36,181 nucleotides of DNA from Alphaproteobacteria bacterium (GTDB taxonomy: Bacteria > Pseudomonadota > Alphaproteobacteria > Reyranellales > Reyranellaceae): positions 1 to 36,181 of the forward strand of contig CANJHI010000039.1 in assembly GCA_947474005.1 (NCBI GenBank). Direction: 5' to 3'. The first letter of the stretch is position 1, and every line of letters starts with the position of its first letter. Positions 1 through 7,898 of the stretch are shown piece after piece. A program made the position numbers and the translations under genes. The notes below the pieces were generated by a model that did no database searches, was not told the origin of the DNA, and saw only the letters and a list, made by a program, of their open reading frames with translations.

Positions 1-490
1 AACCCGGCCCGAAGGAGGCGTAGTTCAGCTTGCCGGGATTGGCCTTCGCGTAGGCGATGAAGTCCTTGAGGTTGTCGACCGGCACCTTCTTGGCGATCAC
101 GATGACCTGCGGGGCGATCGCCCCCATGGCGACGCCGGTGAAATCCTTGGGCGACCAGTTCAGGTCCTTGATCATCGCCGGGTTCGACGAGTGGTAGGAT
201 GAATACTGCATCAGGAGCGTGTATCCATCCGGCTTGGCCTTCGCGACGAGGGCCGTGGCGATGTTGCCGTTCCCGCCGCCCTTGTTGTCGACGATGATCT
301 GCTGACCGAACTCCCTGGACAGATGCTCGGCGAACATGCGGGCCACGATGTCGGTTCCGCCGCCCGCCGGGGCAGCCACGACCAGGGTAACGGGCCGGTC
401 GGGGTAGACGCCTTGAGCCCAGGAAGCCCGGCCCGCGGCAATCGAACCCGCGGCGACGGATCCGAGCGATATGAGGTGGCGGCGCTTCAT
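1..490 (-). CDS. Bug-family tripartite tricarboxylate transporter receptor (3' end cut off by window)
   Basis: Periplasmic solute-binding protein of the Bug/TctC family, which captures carboxylates for TctAB-type secondary transporters. The visible N-terminal 163 residues start with MKRRHLISLGSVAAG, a twin-arginine signal ending in an Ala-x-Ala-like GRASWAQ site. They continue with the family hallmarks YPDRPVTLVVAAPAGGGTD, a VDNKGGGNG loop (family pattern V-N-R-x-G-A-G-G) and AKANPGKLNYASFG. The start is the ATG at 490-488. The C-terminal half lies beyond base 1. It is divergent from a LysR gene 120 bp away, a common arrangement in which the LysR protein controls the receptor. No TctA or TctB membrane subunits are present in the window. 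The family is certain; the ligand cannot be read from sequence. Confidence 0.92.
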   Translation of the reverse strand, partial: MKRRHLISLGSVAAGSIAAGRASWAQGVYPDRPVTLVVAAPAGGGTDIVARMFAEHLSREFGQQIIVDNKGGGNGNIATALVAKAKPDGYTLLMQYSSYHSSNPAMIKDLNWSPKDFTGVAMGAIAPQVIVIAKKVPVDNLKDFIAYAKANPGKLNYASFGPG

Positions 491-561
491 CCCTGTCGTC
501 CCTTCTCGATCCGTACCCGAGAGCGGGCGCGGTTGACGTAGCGCTACCATCAGATCACCGT

Positions 562-576
562 ATGCATGAAGTGCAT
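562..576. promoter_or_regulatory. Palindrome in the Bug/LysR divergent region (LysR-box candidate)
   Basis: ATGCA-TGAAG-TGCAT is a perfect 5-5-5 inverted repeat and contains the T-N11-A pattern typical of LysR-family sites. It lies 34 bp before the LysR start codon and 71 bp before the Bug start codon, so it could serve both genes. Additional TGCA words follow at about 581 and 605. Binding is inferred. Confidence 0.45.
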
Positions 577-610
577 TATTTGCAGTTAAATTCATGAGGA
601 TTATGCAGTA

Positions 611-1510
611 ATGGACAAGCGGCTGCTGGAGTCGTTCGTCGCCGTCTATCGGTCGGGGTCCCTCGTCGAGGCCGCCGAGCGTCTGAATATTTCCCAGTCC
701 GCTTTGTCGCGGCGCATCACGGAATTTCAGAGCAGGCTGGGTTTGCCGCTTTTCGAACCTTCCGGCCGGGGCATGATCGCGACCAGCGATGCGCACGACC
801 TGTTGCCGCTGGCGTCGGCGGCATTGGAGGGAATCGCCAAGCTGGAAGCAGCGGCTAGGGTCAACAGCGTGCAGCCTGCCGTTCACATCACGGTCGCAGC
901 GACCGCGCACACGATCGAGACGGTGGTGGCGCCGTGCATCGCGGCCTTCGTCCAGACCAAGCCGAACATCCGCATCGGTGTCATCGAGACAAATGGAGTC
1001 GAGATCGAGAATCTCGTCCTCAGCGGCCAGGCGTCCATGGGCATTACCGGGCGCCCACGATACGACACGGGCCTTATCGATCGCCAGATCGTCCGTCTCG
1101 ACATTCTGGCCGCCGCGCCAAAACCGTTCAGCGCCGCTGAGCGCAGGAACGGCATCGATCTCCGCCTGCTGTGCGAGCGCGAGCTTTTGGTGCTGGATCG
1201 TGGGTATCAGTCGCGCCTGACGCTGGACGCGGCCCTGCGGCTCCTGTCGCTCTCACCCGGCATTCGCCACGAGGGCGGTTCGGCAACGGTGATCCTGGCA
1301 CTGGCCCGCGCGGGCCTCGGCACAGCCGTGGTACCGGCGAGCACACGCACCGATCTTCACACGGCCAAGATCATCGCCAACGGCATCGTCCTCGGCATGG
1401 ACCTGACGGCCATCTGGGATCCGACCTTGCGCTGGCGCGCCGAGGTCGAGCAATTCGCCGATTCCCTCAGGGCATCCTTCTCGACCCACAACCGTTCGCG
1501 GGGCCGGTGA
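611..1510 (+). CDS. LysR-family transcriptional regulator
   Basis: DNA-binding regulator of 299 residues, the usual LTTR length. The N-terminal winged helix-turn-helix is clear at about residues 1-60 (LLESFVAVYRSGSLVEAAE, then LNISQSALSRRITEFQSRLG, PLFEPSGRGM). It is followed by a two-lobed effector domain at about 90-290 (ITVAATAHTIETVVAPCIAAF, GLGTAVVPAST). The ATG at 611 is preceded by GAGGA about ten bases upstream; a two-codon frame (ATG CAG TAA) ends on this start codon. The gene is divergent from the truncated Bug receptor gene, whose expression it probably controls. The effector is unknown, though a carboxylate or aromatic acid would fit the neighbour. Confidence 0.93.
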   Translation: MDKRLLESFVAVYRSGSLVEAAERLNISQSALSRRITEFQSRLGLPLFEPSGRGMIATSDAHDLLPLASAALEGIAKLEAAARVNSVQPAVHITVAATAHTIETVVAPCIAAFVQTKPNIRIGVIETNGVEIENLVLSGQASMGITGRPRYDTGLIDRQIVRLDILAAAPKPFSAAERRNGIDLRLLCERELLVLDRGYQSRLTLDAALRLLSLSPGIRHEGGSATVILALARAGLGTAVVPASTRTDLHTAKIIANGIVLGMDLTAIWDPTLRWRAEVEQFADSLRASFSTHNRSRGR

Positions 1511-1545
1511 CGATCCCCGACCTGGCTTCGCCAGGCTCCGGGCGC

Positions 1546-2400
1546 CTAGCCCTTCACCGCGCCGGCCGTCAGCCCCGACGACATGTAGCGGCGGAAGGCG
1601 TAGTAGATTGCCGCTGGCGGGAGCGCATAGAGGAAGCCCGCCGTCATCAGCAGCTCCCACGGCGAATCGTCGGCCGACAGGAAGTTGCCCAACGCCACCG
1701 GCAGCGTGATGGCGGTGTCCTTCGACAGCAGCAGGAACGCGTAGAGATACTCGTTCCAGGCCAGCAGCAGCGCATAGGTGCCGACCGCGATCAGCGACGG
1801 CACCATCAGCGGCAGGTAGATCAGGCGGAAGAGCTGGAACGGCGAGGCCCCGTCGATCATCGCCGCCTCGTCGAGCTCGACCGGCAGCTTGTCCGACGCC
1901 TGGCGCAGGATCCAGATGGCATAGGGCGACGACAGCGTGGCCATCGCCAGCACCAGCGACCAGTCGCTGTTGAGCAGGCCGTACATGCCCATGGTCTTGT
2001 ACATCGGCACGGCGAGGAAGGCGGCGGGGATGAAGTAGGTGAGCAGCGCCATGTTCATCACCAGCCGGCCGCCCTTCATGCGCAGCCGGCTGATCGCGAA
2101 GGCCGCCGCGGTAGCCACGAACAGGGTGATCGCCGCGGTGCCGACCGAGATCACCAGCGAGTTCCACATCTGCAGCCAGAAATGATAGAGAAAATGGTGC
2201 TTCTGGCCGATCACCATCTCGAAGTTGCGAAACGTTGGATGGGTGGGCCAGAGCTGGCCCGAGAAGGCGGCATCCTTGGGCGAGATCGCGAACAGGAACA
2301 TGTGATAGATCGGAATCAGCGTCCACAGCAGGACCGGAATGCCGATCAACAGCAGGCCGGCTTCCAGGCCAATCTCGCGCAGGATCTTGCGCGGTCTCAT
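1546..2400 (-). CDS. CUT1-type ABC transporter permease (MalG-like)
   Basis: Inner-membrane permease of a carbohydrate-type ABC importer, 284 residues with about six transmembrane helices. The ATPase-docking EAA loop reads ELDEAAMIDGASPFQLFR followed by LIYLPLMVPSL. The second permease of such transporters is normally this MalG type. I chose the ATG at 2400 because it overlaps the stop of the upstream permease (ATGA, 4 nt), giving translational coupling; the frame stays open further upstream but that part is antisense-like extension into the previous gene. It ends facing the convergent LysR gene. Last gene of the transport run; no ATPase follows it. Confidence 0.93.
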   Translation of the reverse strand: MRPRKILREIGLEAGLLLIGIPVLLWTLIPIYHMFLFAISPKDAAFSGQLWPTHPTFRNFEMVIGQKHHFLYHFWLQMWNSLVISVGTAAITLFVATAAAFAISRLRMKGGRLVMNMALLTYFIPAAFLAVPMYKTMGMYGLLNSDWSLVLAMATLSSPYAIWILRQASDKLPVELDEAAMIDGASPFQLFRLIYLPLMVPSLIAVGTYALLLAWNEYLYAFLLLSKDTAITLPVALGNFLSADDSPWELLMTAGFLYALPPAAIYYAFRRYMSSGLTAGAVKG

Positions 2401-3275
2401 TTCGACAGCCGCTTCATCATGTAGAACACCAGCGGCAGCACGAGCGGCAGGGCGCATACGATCGAGGCCATGGCCAGGCCGATCTGGTCGAGCCGCAGGT
2501 AGCGGATGCCGAGCGTCGCCAGCACATGGGTGAGATCGGCCGGCCCGCCACCGGTCAACAGGTAGACGCTGTTGAAGTCGCCGACGGTGAAGATCATCGA
2601 GAGCAAGGTGCAGGTGACGTAGAGCGTGCTCATCGACGGCCAGGTGATGTAGCGGAAGCGATGCCAGGCACCGGCGCCGTCGACCGAGGCCGCCTCGTAG
2701 AGTTCACCGGGAATCGCGAGCCGGCCGGCGAGCAGGATCAGCGTCCAGAACGGCAGCGACTTCCAGATGTGCACCAGCATCGACAGCGACAACGCCAGCG
2801 CCGGATCGTTCAGCCAGTTCGGCCCGTCCTCGCCCGTCAGCCTGAAGATGAGGGTGTTGATCACGCCCCATTCGGGATTGAGCATGAAGCGCACCGACAG
2901 GATCGTCGGGATCGACGGCACTGCCCAGGGCAGCACGAACAGCACCGCCAGCACCTTCACCCACCAACGCTTGTGGGTGAAGAAGCCGGACAAAAATAGC
3001 GCCAGCGCCATCTTCAGGTTGATGGCGACGATCAGGAAGATGAACGTGTTGATGACCGTGCGCAGGAAGATCGGATCGGCGGCGAGATCGACGTAGAGCT
3101 GCGGGCTGCGCGCCAGCCAGAAGCTGAAGCCGACCGGGAACAGCACGAAGCCGATGAAGATCGCGACGTAGGGCGCCACGAACAGCAGGCCCCAGGCCTG
3201 CTTCTCGGACAGCGCAAAACCGGCCCGCCGGGGGATCTCCCGGCGGGCCGCTGTTTCGATCGTGGTTGTCGTCAT
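2397..3275 (-). CDS. CUT1-type ABC transporter permease (MalF-like)
   Basis: First permease of the sugar-type importer, 292 residues, six predicted transmembrane helices beginning with WGLLFVAPYVAIFIGFVLFP. The EAA motif is ELYEAASVDGAGAWHRFRYI. A cytoplasmic N-terminal tail of about 25 residues (MTTTTIETAARREIPRRAG) precedes the first helix. It starts 40 bp downstream of the substrate-binding protein gene and overlaps the next permease by 4 nt. The short gap on its 5' side holds an imperfect repeat (CAGAAGACTCAG at 3292, CAGAAGGCTCAG at 3307) with no obvious role. Confidence 0.94.
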   Translation of the reverse strand: MTTTTIETAARREIPRRAGFALSEKQAWGLLFVAPYVAIFIGFVLFPVGFSFWLARSPQLYVDLAADPIFLRTVINTFIFLIVAINLKMALALFLSGFFTHKRWWVKVLAVLFVLPWAVPSIPTILSVRFMLNPEWGVINTLIFRLTGEDGPNWLNDPALALSLSMLVHIWKSLPFWTLILLAGRLAIPGELYEAASVDGAGAWHRFRYITWPSMSTLYVTCTLLSMIFTVGDFNSVYLLTGGGPADLTHVLATLGIRYLRLDQIGLAMASIVCALPLVLPLVFYMMKRLSK

Positions 3276-3314
3276 ACGCGTACTCTAGGCCAGAAGACTC
3301 AGAGGACAGAAGGC

Positions 3315-4685
3315 TCAGTTGCCCGCCACTTCCTTGATGCGGGCGATCATCTCGTCGACCGCCTTCTCGACCGAGACCTTCTCGCTCACCACACGGTTCA
3401 TCGCCTTGGCCCACACGTTCTCGTTGTTGAGAATGGTGAACTTGTAGTTCTTTGTGAACTCGAACGGCAGCGTGCCGGCCTTGAACTGGTCGTAGACCGC
3501 CTTGCGATGCTTGTCGGCCTGCCAGAACGGACTTTCCTGGCTGAGCTTGGTCACCGGGAACCAGCGGCCGAGCGCACCCTCGACGTAGGGACGGAGGTTC
3601 TCCTCCTCGAGCAGGAAGCGCAGGAACTCGCGCGCGCGGACCTTGTTCTTGGAGTCCTGGAAGATCACGCCGACCTTCACCGCGGTGCGATAGACCATCG
3701 CCGTGCCGTCCGGCTTCTTGGGGAAGCCCGCCGTGGCGATCAGCTCGTCGTAGGCCTTGCGGCCGGCGGCGCGCTGCTCGGGCGTCAGCTGCTCGTTGTT
3801 GGCGTCGTCCAGCCACTTGGCGGCGATCGAGATCGTGTAGTTGTGCGTCATCACGATCGTCTTGTTGTGGAAGGCGACGTTGTTGTCGGGGTCCTTCCAG
3901 GTCGTCGACGAGGGCGGCGTGCAGCCCTTGGTGTAGACGTCGGTATAGTCGCGGAGCGCGTTGATCAGGCCCGCGCGGACCTTCGGATCGTCGACCAGCA
4001 GCTTGCCGGAATCATCGACCAGCTTGACGTTGTAGGCGTCGACCCAGCTCAGGAACGACTGGAACGAGTCGGTCGATTCGACGCCCATCGGGCTGCCGAT
4101 GCCGTAGGCACGGCTGTTGGTGGCCTTGCGGTAGCCGGGCTGGACCTTGTCGCACCAGAACGACCAGTACTCCTTCCAGGTGCCGGGGATGTCGCTTTCC
4201 TTGAACCCGGCCGTCGCCAGCATGTCCTTCCAGTACTGGATGTGCAGCGTCTGCTGCTTCAGCACGAAGCCGTAGAAGGCCTTCTTCTTGACCTTGTCGT
4301 TGTAGAGGTAGGCCGTCTCGATCGTCACCGGCGCGAAGCGGTCCTTCATCGGCTCGATGACGTCGGAGATGTCCTCGAGCTTACCGTCGAAGGCCCACTT
4401 GCCCGCGACCTGGACGTCGTAGGTGTCGGAATAGGCGATGTCGGGCGGCGAGCCGGACTCGAGCGCCGCCACCGACTTCGGGATCATGTCCTGCACGGCG
4501 TACTGGGACAGATCGACCTTCACGCCGGTCTTGGCCTCGAACTTCTTGATCGCTGCGAACAGCGCTTCGTCCTCGGATTTGTAGAAACCCTTGACCCACC
4601 ACACGGTGAGCTTCTCCTGGGCAAAGCCCGGAACGGCGGCAAAAGCGATCGCCAGCGCCACGGCGCCGGCCAGTACACGTCTCAT
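3315..4685 (-). CDS. Extracellular substrate-binding protein of a CUT1-type ABC transporter
   Basis: Periplasmic binding protein of 456 residues (COG1653-like, family 1 solute-binding). A Sec signal peptide MRRVLAGAVALAIAFAAVPG ends at GFA|QEK, then the mature part begins KLTVWWVKGFYKSEDEALFA and contains SGSPPDIAYSDTYDVQVAGK, which is typical of the family. The ATG at 4685 is preferred over a much longer open frame because it directly starts the signal peptide and follows GGTGG at suitable spacing. It heads the ABC run with the two permeases behind it. A perfect 15-bp palindrome sits in the 34-bp gap ahead of it, so it probably has its own regulated promoter. A glycoside, polyol or glycerophosphodiester ligand is possible; none can be assigned. 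Confidence 0.93.
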   Translation of the reverse strand: MRRVLAGAVALAIAFAAVPGFAQEKLTVWWVKGFYKSEDEALFAAIKKFEAKTGVKVDLSQYAVQDMIPKSVAALESGSPPDIAYSDTYDVQVAGKWAFDGKLEDISDVIEPMKDRFAPVTIETAYLYNDKVKKKAFYGFVLKQQTLHIQYWKDMLATAGFKESDIPGTWKEYWSFWCDKVQPGYRKATNSRAYGIGSPMGVESTDSFQSFLSWVDAYNVKLVDDSGKLLVDDPKVRAGLINALRDYTDVYTKGCTPPSSTTWKDPDNNVAFHNKTIVMTHNYTISIAAKWLDDANNEQLTPEQRAAGRKAYDELIATAGFPKKPDGTAMVYRTAVKVGVIFQDSKNKVRAREFLRFLLEEENLRPYVEGALGRWFPVTKLSQESPFWQADKHRKAVYDQFKAGTLPFEFTKNYKFTILNNENVWAKAMNRVVSEKVSVEKAVDEMIARIKEVAGN

Positions 4686-4699
4686 TGTTTCCACCCAAT

Positions 4700-4714
4700 A
4701 GTTGTCTGACAACT
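4700..4714. promoter_or_regulatory. Perfect 15-bp palindrome, GntR/FadR-type operator candidate
   Basis: AGTTGTC-T-GACAACT is a perfect 7-1-7 palindrome 14 bp upstream of the ABC binding-protein start codon. Its core TTGTCTGACAA matches the form of operators used by FCD-subfamily GntR regulators (TTGTnnnACAA-like). No GntR gene lies in the window, so the regulator would be elsewhere. Confidence 0.6.
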
Positions 4715-4719
4715 TAGTG

Positions 4720-5547
4720 TTACCAGCCCGCCGGGCGCGAGTCGAGGAAGGAGCGCAACAGAGCCGCGCAGCGGTCGGCATGCGAATATGGCAGTCCGTG
4801 CCGAGAATGCCCGATGACGTTGAGCTCGGCATTGGGCAAATGCCGGTGCAACTCAGCCATGATCGGAACGGGGATGAACGGGCTGGCGTCGGGATGCAGC
4901 AGCAGGGTCGGGCAGCGTATCTCGCCGAGACGCGCCGTGAGGTCGGTGCCGACCAGCACACCAAGTGCATTGAGGATCGACTCGCGCGGCCATTTTTCCT
5001 GCTGCGCGGCAAACCAGGCGCGGCGCTCCAGCGACAGCGCATCGTCGTGGAAGCGGTCGGGCATGAAGGCGTCGGACCAGGCCTTCACGCCGCCCTCGTC
5101 GAGCTGGCGCCGCCACGCCTCGACGCGCTGGATCGAGGCGCCGAGATGGGCGCCGTTGCTCACGGTGAGGGTGGCGATCCGCGCTGGCTGTACCAGCGCC
5201 GCGGCCAACGCCACGGTGCCGCCGATCGACTCGCCCACGAGATGGAAGCGTTTTAGACCGGCTGCATCGGCCACGGCGAACAGATCGTCGACCAGCAGGT
5301 CGAGCGACCATTTGGAATCCACATGCGGAATATGCGATCGGCCGTAGCCGCGCATGTCGAAGGCCACGAGCCGGTAGCGGTCGGCGAGCGCCGGCCGCCA
5401 TCCGGTCCAGAGCTCGGCGCTGGCGCCGATGCCATGATGGAACAGGATCGGGTCGCGCCCCATCTGCCAGGGTGCGACCTGCCAGGGTGCCACCTGATCG
5501 ACGACGTCGTAGTGCAGCGCACCCTGCGCCGTGCGGGCGAGAGGCAT
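4720..5547 (-). CDS. Alpha/beta-fold hydrolase (enol-lactonase/esterase-like)
   Basis: Predicted cytoplasmic esterase or lactonase of 275 residues. Oxyanion region HHGIG at 37-41, nucleophile elbow GESIGG with Ser107, acid Asp220 in LLLHPDASPF, and His250 in GHSRHGLPYSH complete the triad. The order and spacing resemble 3-oxoadipate enol-lactonase (PcaD) relatives, but the exact substrate is not evident. Residues 19-28 hold a duplicated VAPWQ caused by a 15-bp tandem repeat. It follows a Bug receptor gene by 13 bp and precedes the ABC binding-protein gene, so it may process an imported ester or lactone. No strong ribosome-binding site is visible; the start could be slightly different. Confidence 0.88.
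   Translation of the reverse strand: MPLARTAQGALHYDVVDQVAPWQVAPWQMGRDPILFHHGIGASAELWTGWRPALADRYRLVAFDMRGYGRSHIPHVDSKWSLDLLVDDLFAVADAAGLKRFHLVGESIGGTVALAAALVQPARIATLTVSNGAHLGASIQRVEAWRRQLDEGGVKAWSDAFMPDRFHDDALSLERRAWFAAQQEKWPRESILNALGVLVGTDLTARLGEIRCPTLLLHPDASPFIPVPIMAELHRHLPNAELNVIGHSRHGLPYSHADRCAALLRSFLDSRPAGW
5464..5493. repeat. 15-bp tandem duplication inside the hydrolase gene
   Basis: Two copies of CTGCCAGGGTGCGAC (second copy with one change, GCCAC) lie head to tail at 5464-5478 and 5479-5493. They are in frame and encode the doubled VAPWQ near the protein N-terminus, before the first core strand, so the fold should be unaffected. Confidence 0.85.
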
Positions 5548-5560
5548 GACCGTGCCGCGA

Positions 5561-6535
5561 TCAATCGGCGCGGATGCCGGCTTCCTGGATCACCGCCGCC
5601 CACTTCTTGCGGTCTTCGACGATCGTTGCCCTCAGTTCCTCGGGCGAGCCGATCACCGAGTCCATGCCGTTGTCGAGAAAGCGCTTCTGCATGTCCGGCT
5701 TGGCGACGGCCGCCCGCAGCGCCTTGTTCCACAGCATCACGATGTCCGTGGGCATGCCCTTCGAGCCGAAGATAGCGAACCAGTTCACGACGACGAAGCC
5801 CGGCAGGTACTGCGAGATCAGCGGCAGGTTGGGAAAGAGCGGCGAGGCCTTGGGCGAGCCAAAGGCGATCGGGATCAACCCGCCGCCGCCGATCTGGCCC
5901 AGGAACTCGGGCATGTTGCCGAACATGATGTCGCAATTGCCGGCGACCATGTCCTGGATGGCCGGCGCACCGCCGCGATAAGGCACGTGCAGGATGTTGA
6001 TGCCGGCCATCTTCTTGAAGAGTTCGGCGGCGAGGTGCTGCGAGGTGCCGTTGCCGGCCGACGCATAGGTGACCTTGCCGGGGTTCGCCTTGGCGTAGGC
6101 GATCAGGTCCGGCACGGTGCGGTACGGTACATGCTTGCCGAACACCAGCATGTTGTAGACGCCGGCGATGTTGGCGATCGGCGTCAGGTCGGTGTCGACA
6201 TTGATCGGCAATTTCTGGCCCGGCATGACGGGCGCGACGCAGAATGCCGCCATGGCGGCCAGCCCGATGGTGCGGCCGTCCGGCATCGAGTTCGCCACCA
6301 CCTCGTTGGCGATGAAGCCGCTGGCGCCGGTCTTGGTGTCGACGATCACCTTCTGGCCGACCTCCGGCGCGAGCGCATCGGCCAGGATGCGGCAGAGAAA
6401 GTCCGCGGTGCCGCCCGGTGCGAAACCGCACAGCAGCTTGACGTCGCCGCCGATCTTCTGCGCCCACGCCGGCGATCCGACCAAGGTGCCGATCGCGGCG
6501 GCAGTTCCCACATTCACGAAAGTTCTACGTTGCAT
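5561..6535 (-). CDS. Bug-family tripartite tricarboxylate transporter receptor
   Basis: Periplasmic binding protein of 324 residues, full family length. A twin-arginine signal, MQRRTFVNVGTAAAIGTLVG, ends at SPAWAQ. Mature hallmarks follow: GFAPGGTADFLCRILADAL, VDTKTGASGFIA, MPDGRTIGLA, YAKANPGKVTYASAGNG and HVPYRGGAPAIQDMVAG. The start has a strong GGGAGGAAATAAA leader. The gene is first in a minus-strand run with the alpha/beta hydrolase 13 bp downstream. A second Bug gene runs the other way only 43 bp upstream. The absence of TctAB nearby makes this an orphan receptor. Confidence 0.95.
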   Translation of the reverse strand: MQRRTFVNVGTAAAIGTLVGSPAWAQKIGGDVKLLCGFAPGGTADFLCRILADALAPEVGQKVIVDTKTGASGFIANEVVANSMPDGRTIGLAAMAAFCVAPVMPGQKLPINVDTDLTPIANIAGVYNMLVFGKHVPYRTVPDLIAYAKANPGKVTYASAGNGTSQHLAAELFKKMAGINILHVPYRGGAPAIQDMVAGNCDIMFGNMPEFLGQIGGGGLIPIAFGSPKASPLFPNLPLISQYLPGFVVVNWFAIFGSKGMPTDIVMLWNKALRAAVAKPDMQKRFLDNGMDSVIGSPEELRATIVEDRKKWAAVIQEAGIRAD

Positions 6536-6578
6536 TTTATTTCCTCCCTGATTGCCACGAGCCTACCATGAAATCCCA

Positions 6579-7556
6579 ATGATCAAGCTCACCCGCCGCA
6601 CCGCCCTTGCCGGACTGGCGATAACACCGCTGGCATCGCTCCGTGCGCAGACCGTCGATTTCCCCGATCGCCCGCTGCGTCTCGTCGTCGGCTTTCCACC
6701 TGGCGGACCGAACGACCTGCTGGCGCGCCTGATCGCGCCGGGTGTCGGCGAACGGTTGAAGCGCACGGTCGTGGTCGAGAATCGCGCCGGCGCCAACGGC
6801 GAGATCGCGGCCGCCTCGGTCGCCAAGGCGCCGCCCGACGGCAGCGTCATCATGCTGGGATCGAACGGCTCGACCACGATTGCGCCCGCCCTCAGCCGCA
6901 ACGTGCCCTACGACATCCGCACCGACTTCGTGGCGGTGGCGCCGGTCGGCATCAACCCGATGCTGCTGGTGGTTCGCAACGACCTCCCGGCAGCGAACGT
7001 GGCCGAGTTGCTGGCGCTGGCTCGCGCGAAGCCGGGCAAGCTCAACGGCGCTTCGGCCGGTGCCGGCGGCGCCACCCATCTTGCCCTCGAACTCTTCAAG
7101 TCGATGGGTCGCGTCGACATCGTCCATGTGCCCTACAAGGGCGGCGGGCCGGCGATGGCCGATCTCATGGCAGGCCAGGTCGATCTCTATTTCGGCGGCC
7201 TGTCGACGGCGCTGCCGCATGTGAAGGCCGGCAAGATGCGCGCGCTGGGCCAGACCCTGGGCGTGCGTTCACCGGCCGCGCCGGACATTCCCACCATCGC
7301 CGAGGCGGGCCTGCCGGGCTACGAGGCCGCGATCTCCTACGGGATCTTCCTGCCGACCGGTACGCCCGCCGTCCTGGTCGAACGCCTGCACGACGCCGTC
7401 GACGCCACGATCCGCTCGCCCGATATCGCGCGCCGCTTCACCGAACTGGGGGCCGATCCGCAGTTCAGCTCACCGGCCGAGTTCGCCGCCTACGTCGCCG
7501 ACGATCTCGCCAAGTGGGCCCGCCTCGCCAAGGAAGCGGGCCTCAAGGCGGACTGA
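6579..7556 (+). CDS. Bug-family tripartite tricarboxylate transporter receptor
   Basis: Periplasmic binding protein of 325 residues. The N-terminus MIKLTRRTALAGLAITPLAS has a twin-arginine pair and ends SLRAQ. Family motifs: DRPLRLVVGFPPGGPNDLLA, VENRAGANGEIA, ARAKPGKLNGASAG, HVPYKGGGPAMADLMAG and FTELGADPQFSSPAEF. I start at the ATG at 6579, which opens the signal peptide; a TTG at 6552 is in frame but adds residues without signal character. There is no clear Shine-Dalgarno sequence. A four-codon frame (ATG at 6568) ends in TGA overlapping the start. It is divergent from another Bug gene with a 43-bp gap. Confidence 0.93.
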   Translation: MIKLTRRTALAGLAITPLASLRAQTVDFPDRPLRLVVGFPPGGPNDLLARLIAPGVGERLKRTVVVENRAGANGEIAAASVAKAPPDGSVIMLGSNGSTTIAPALSRNVPYDIRTDFVAVAPVGINPMLLVVRNDLPAANVAELLALARAKPGKLNGASAGAGGATHLALELFKSMGRVDIVHVPYKGGGPAMADLMAGQVDLYFGGLSTALPHVKAGKMRALGQTLGVRSPAAPDIPTIAEAGLPGYEAAISYGIFLPTGTPAVLVERLHDAVDATIRSPDIARRFTELGADPQFSSPAEFAAYVADDLAKWARLAKEAGLKAD

Positions 7557-7561
7557 GGCGG

Positions 7562-7888
7562 CTATTTGACCGACGAGAAGGCGGTCGGCGTCAGCATCTG
7601 GACCGACACGTTGGCCACGATCTGGCCGTCCTTTTCGGTCTCCGCGCGCTTGGCATGCCATTCCGGATCGGCCGCGAAGGCGTTCCACTTCTTCTCGCGA
7701 TCGGCCAGCGACTCCCAGGCGAGGAAGTAGGTGAGTTCCTGGTTGGACTCACCCACCAGTGTCGTGAAGAAGCCGGCCTGCTTGATGCCGTGCCTTTCCC
7801 AGATTTTCAGCGTGATGGTGGCAAAGCGGTTGAGCAGTGCCGGCAGACGGCCCGGCAGGCAACGGTAGACTCGCATTTCGTAGATCAT
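7562..7888 (-). CDS. NIPSNAP family protein
   Basis: Small ferredoxin-like (dimeric alpha/beta barrel) protein of 108 residues. It begins MIYEMRVYRCLPGRLPALLN and continues RHGIKQAGFFTTLVGESNQE and YFLAWESLADREKKWNAF, with PEWHAKR, matching the NIPSNAP domain over the whole length. Function of the family in bacteria is poorly defined; single-domain members often sit beside catabolic enzymes. AGGGAGGAAG precedes the ATG. It lies 10 bp after the metallo-beta-lactamase-fold gene in the same direction, so the two form an operon. It is convergent with the Bug gene ending at 7556. Confidence 0.9.
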   Translation of the reverse strand: MIYEMRVYRCLPGRLPALLNRFATITLKIWERHGIKQAGFFTTLVGESNQELTYFLAWESLADREKKWNAFAADPEWHAKRAETEKDGQIVANVSVQMLTPTAFSSVK

Positions 7889-7898
7889 CTCTTCCTCC

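Noticed and set aside
1171..2424. Plus-strand open frame of 417 codons
   Set aside because: Overlaps the LysR gene out of frame and runs antisense to a permease gene; composition is Arg/Gln/His-rich with no domain.
4686..5042. N-terminal extension of the ABC binding protein
   Set aside because: The extension lies inside the hydrolase gene in another frame and would place the signal peptide internally; the ATG at 4685 is the proper start.
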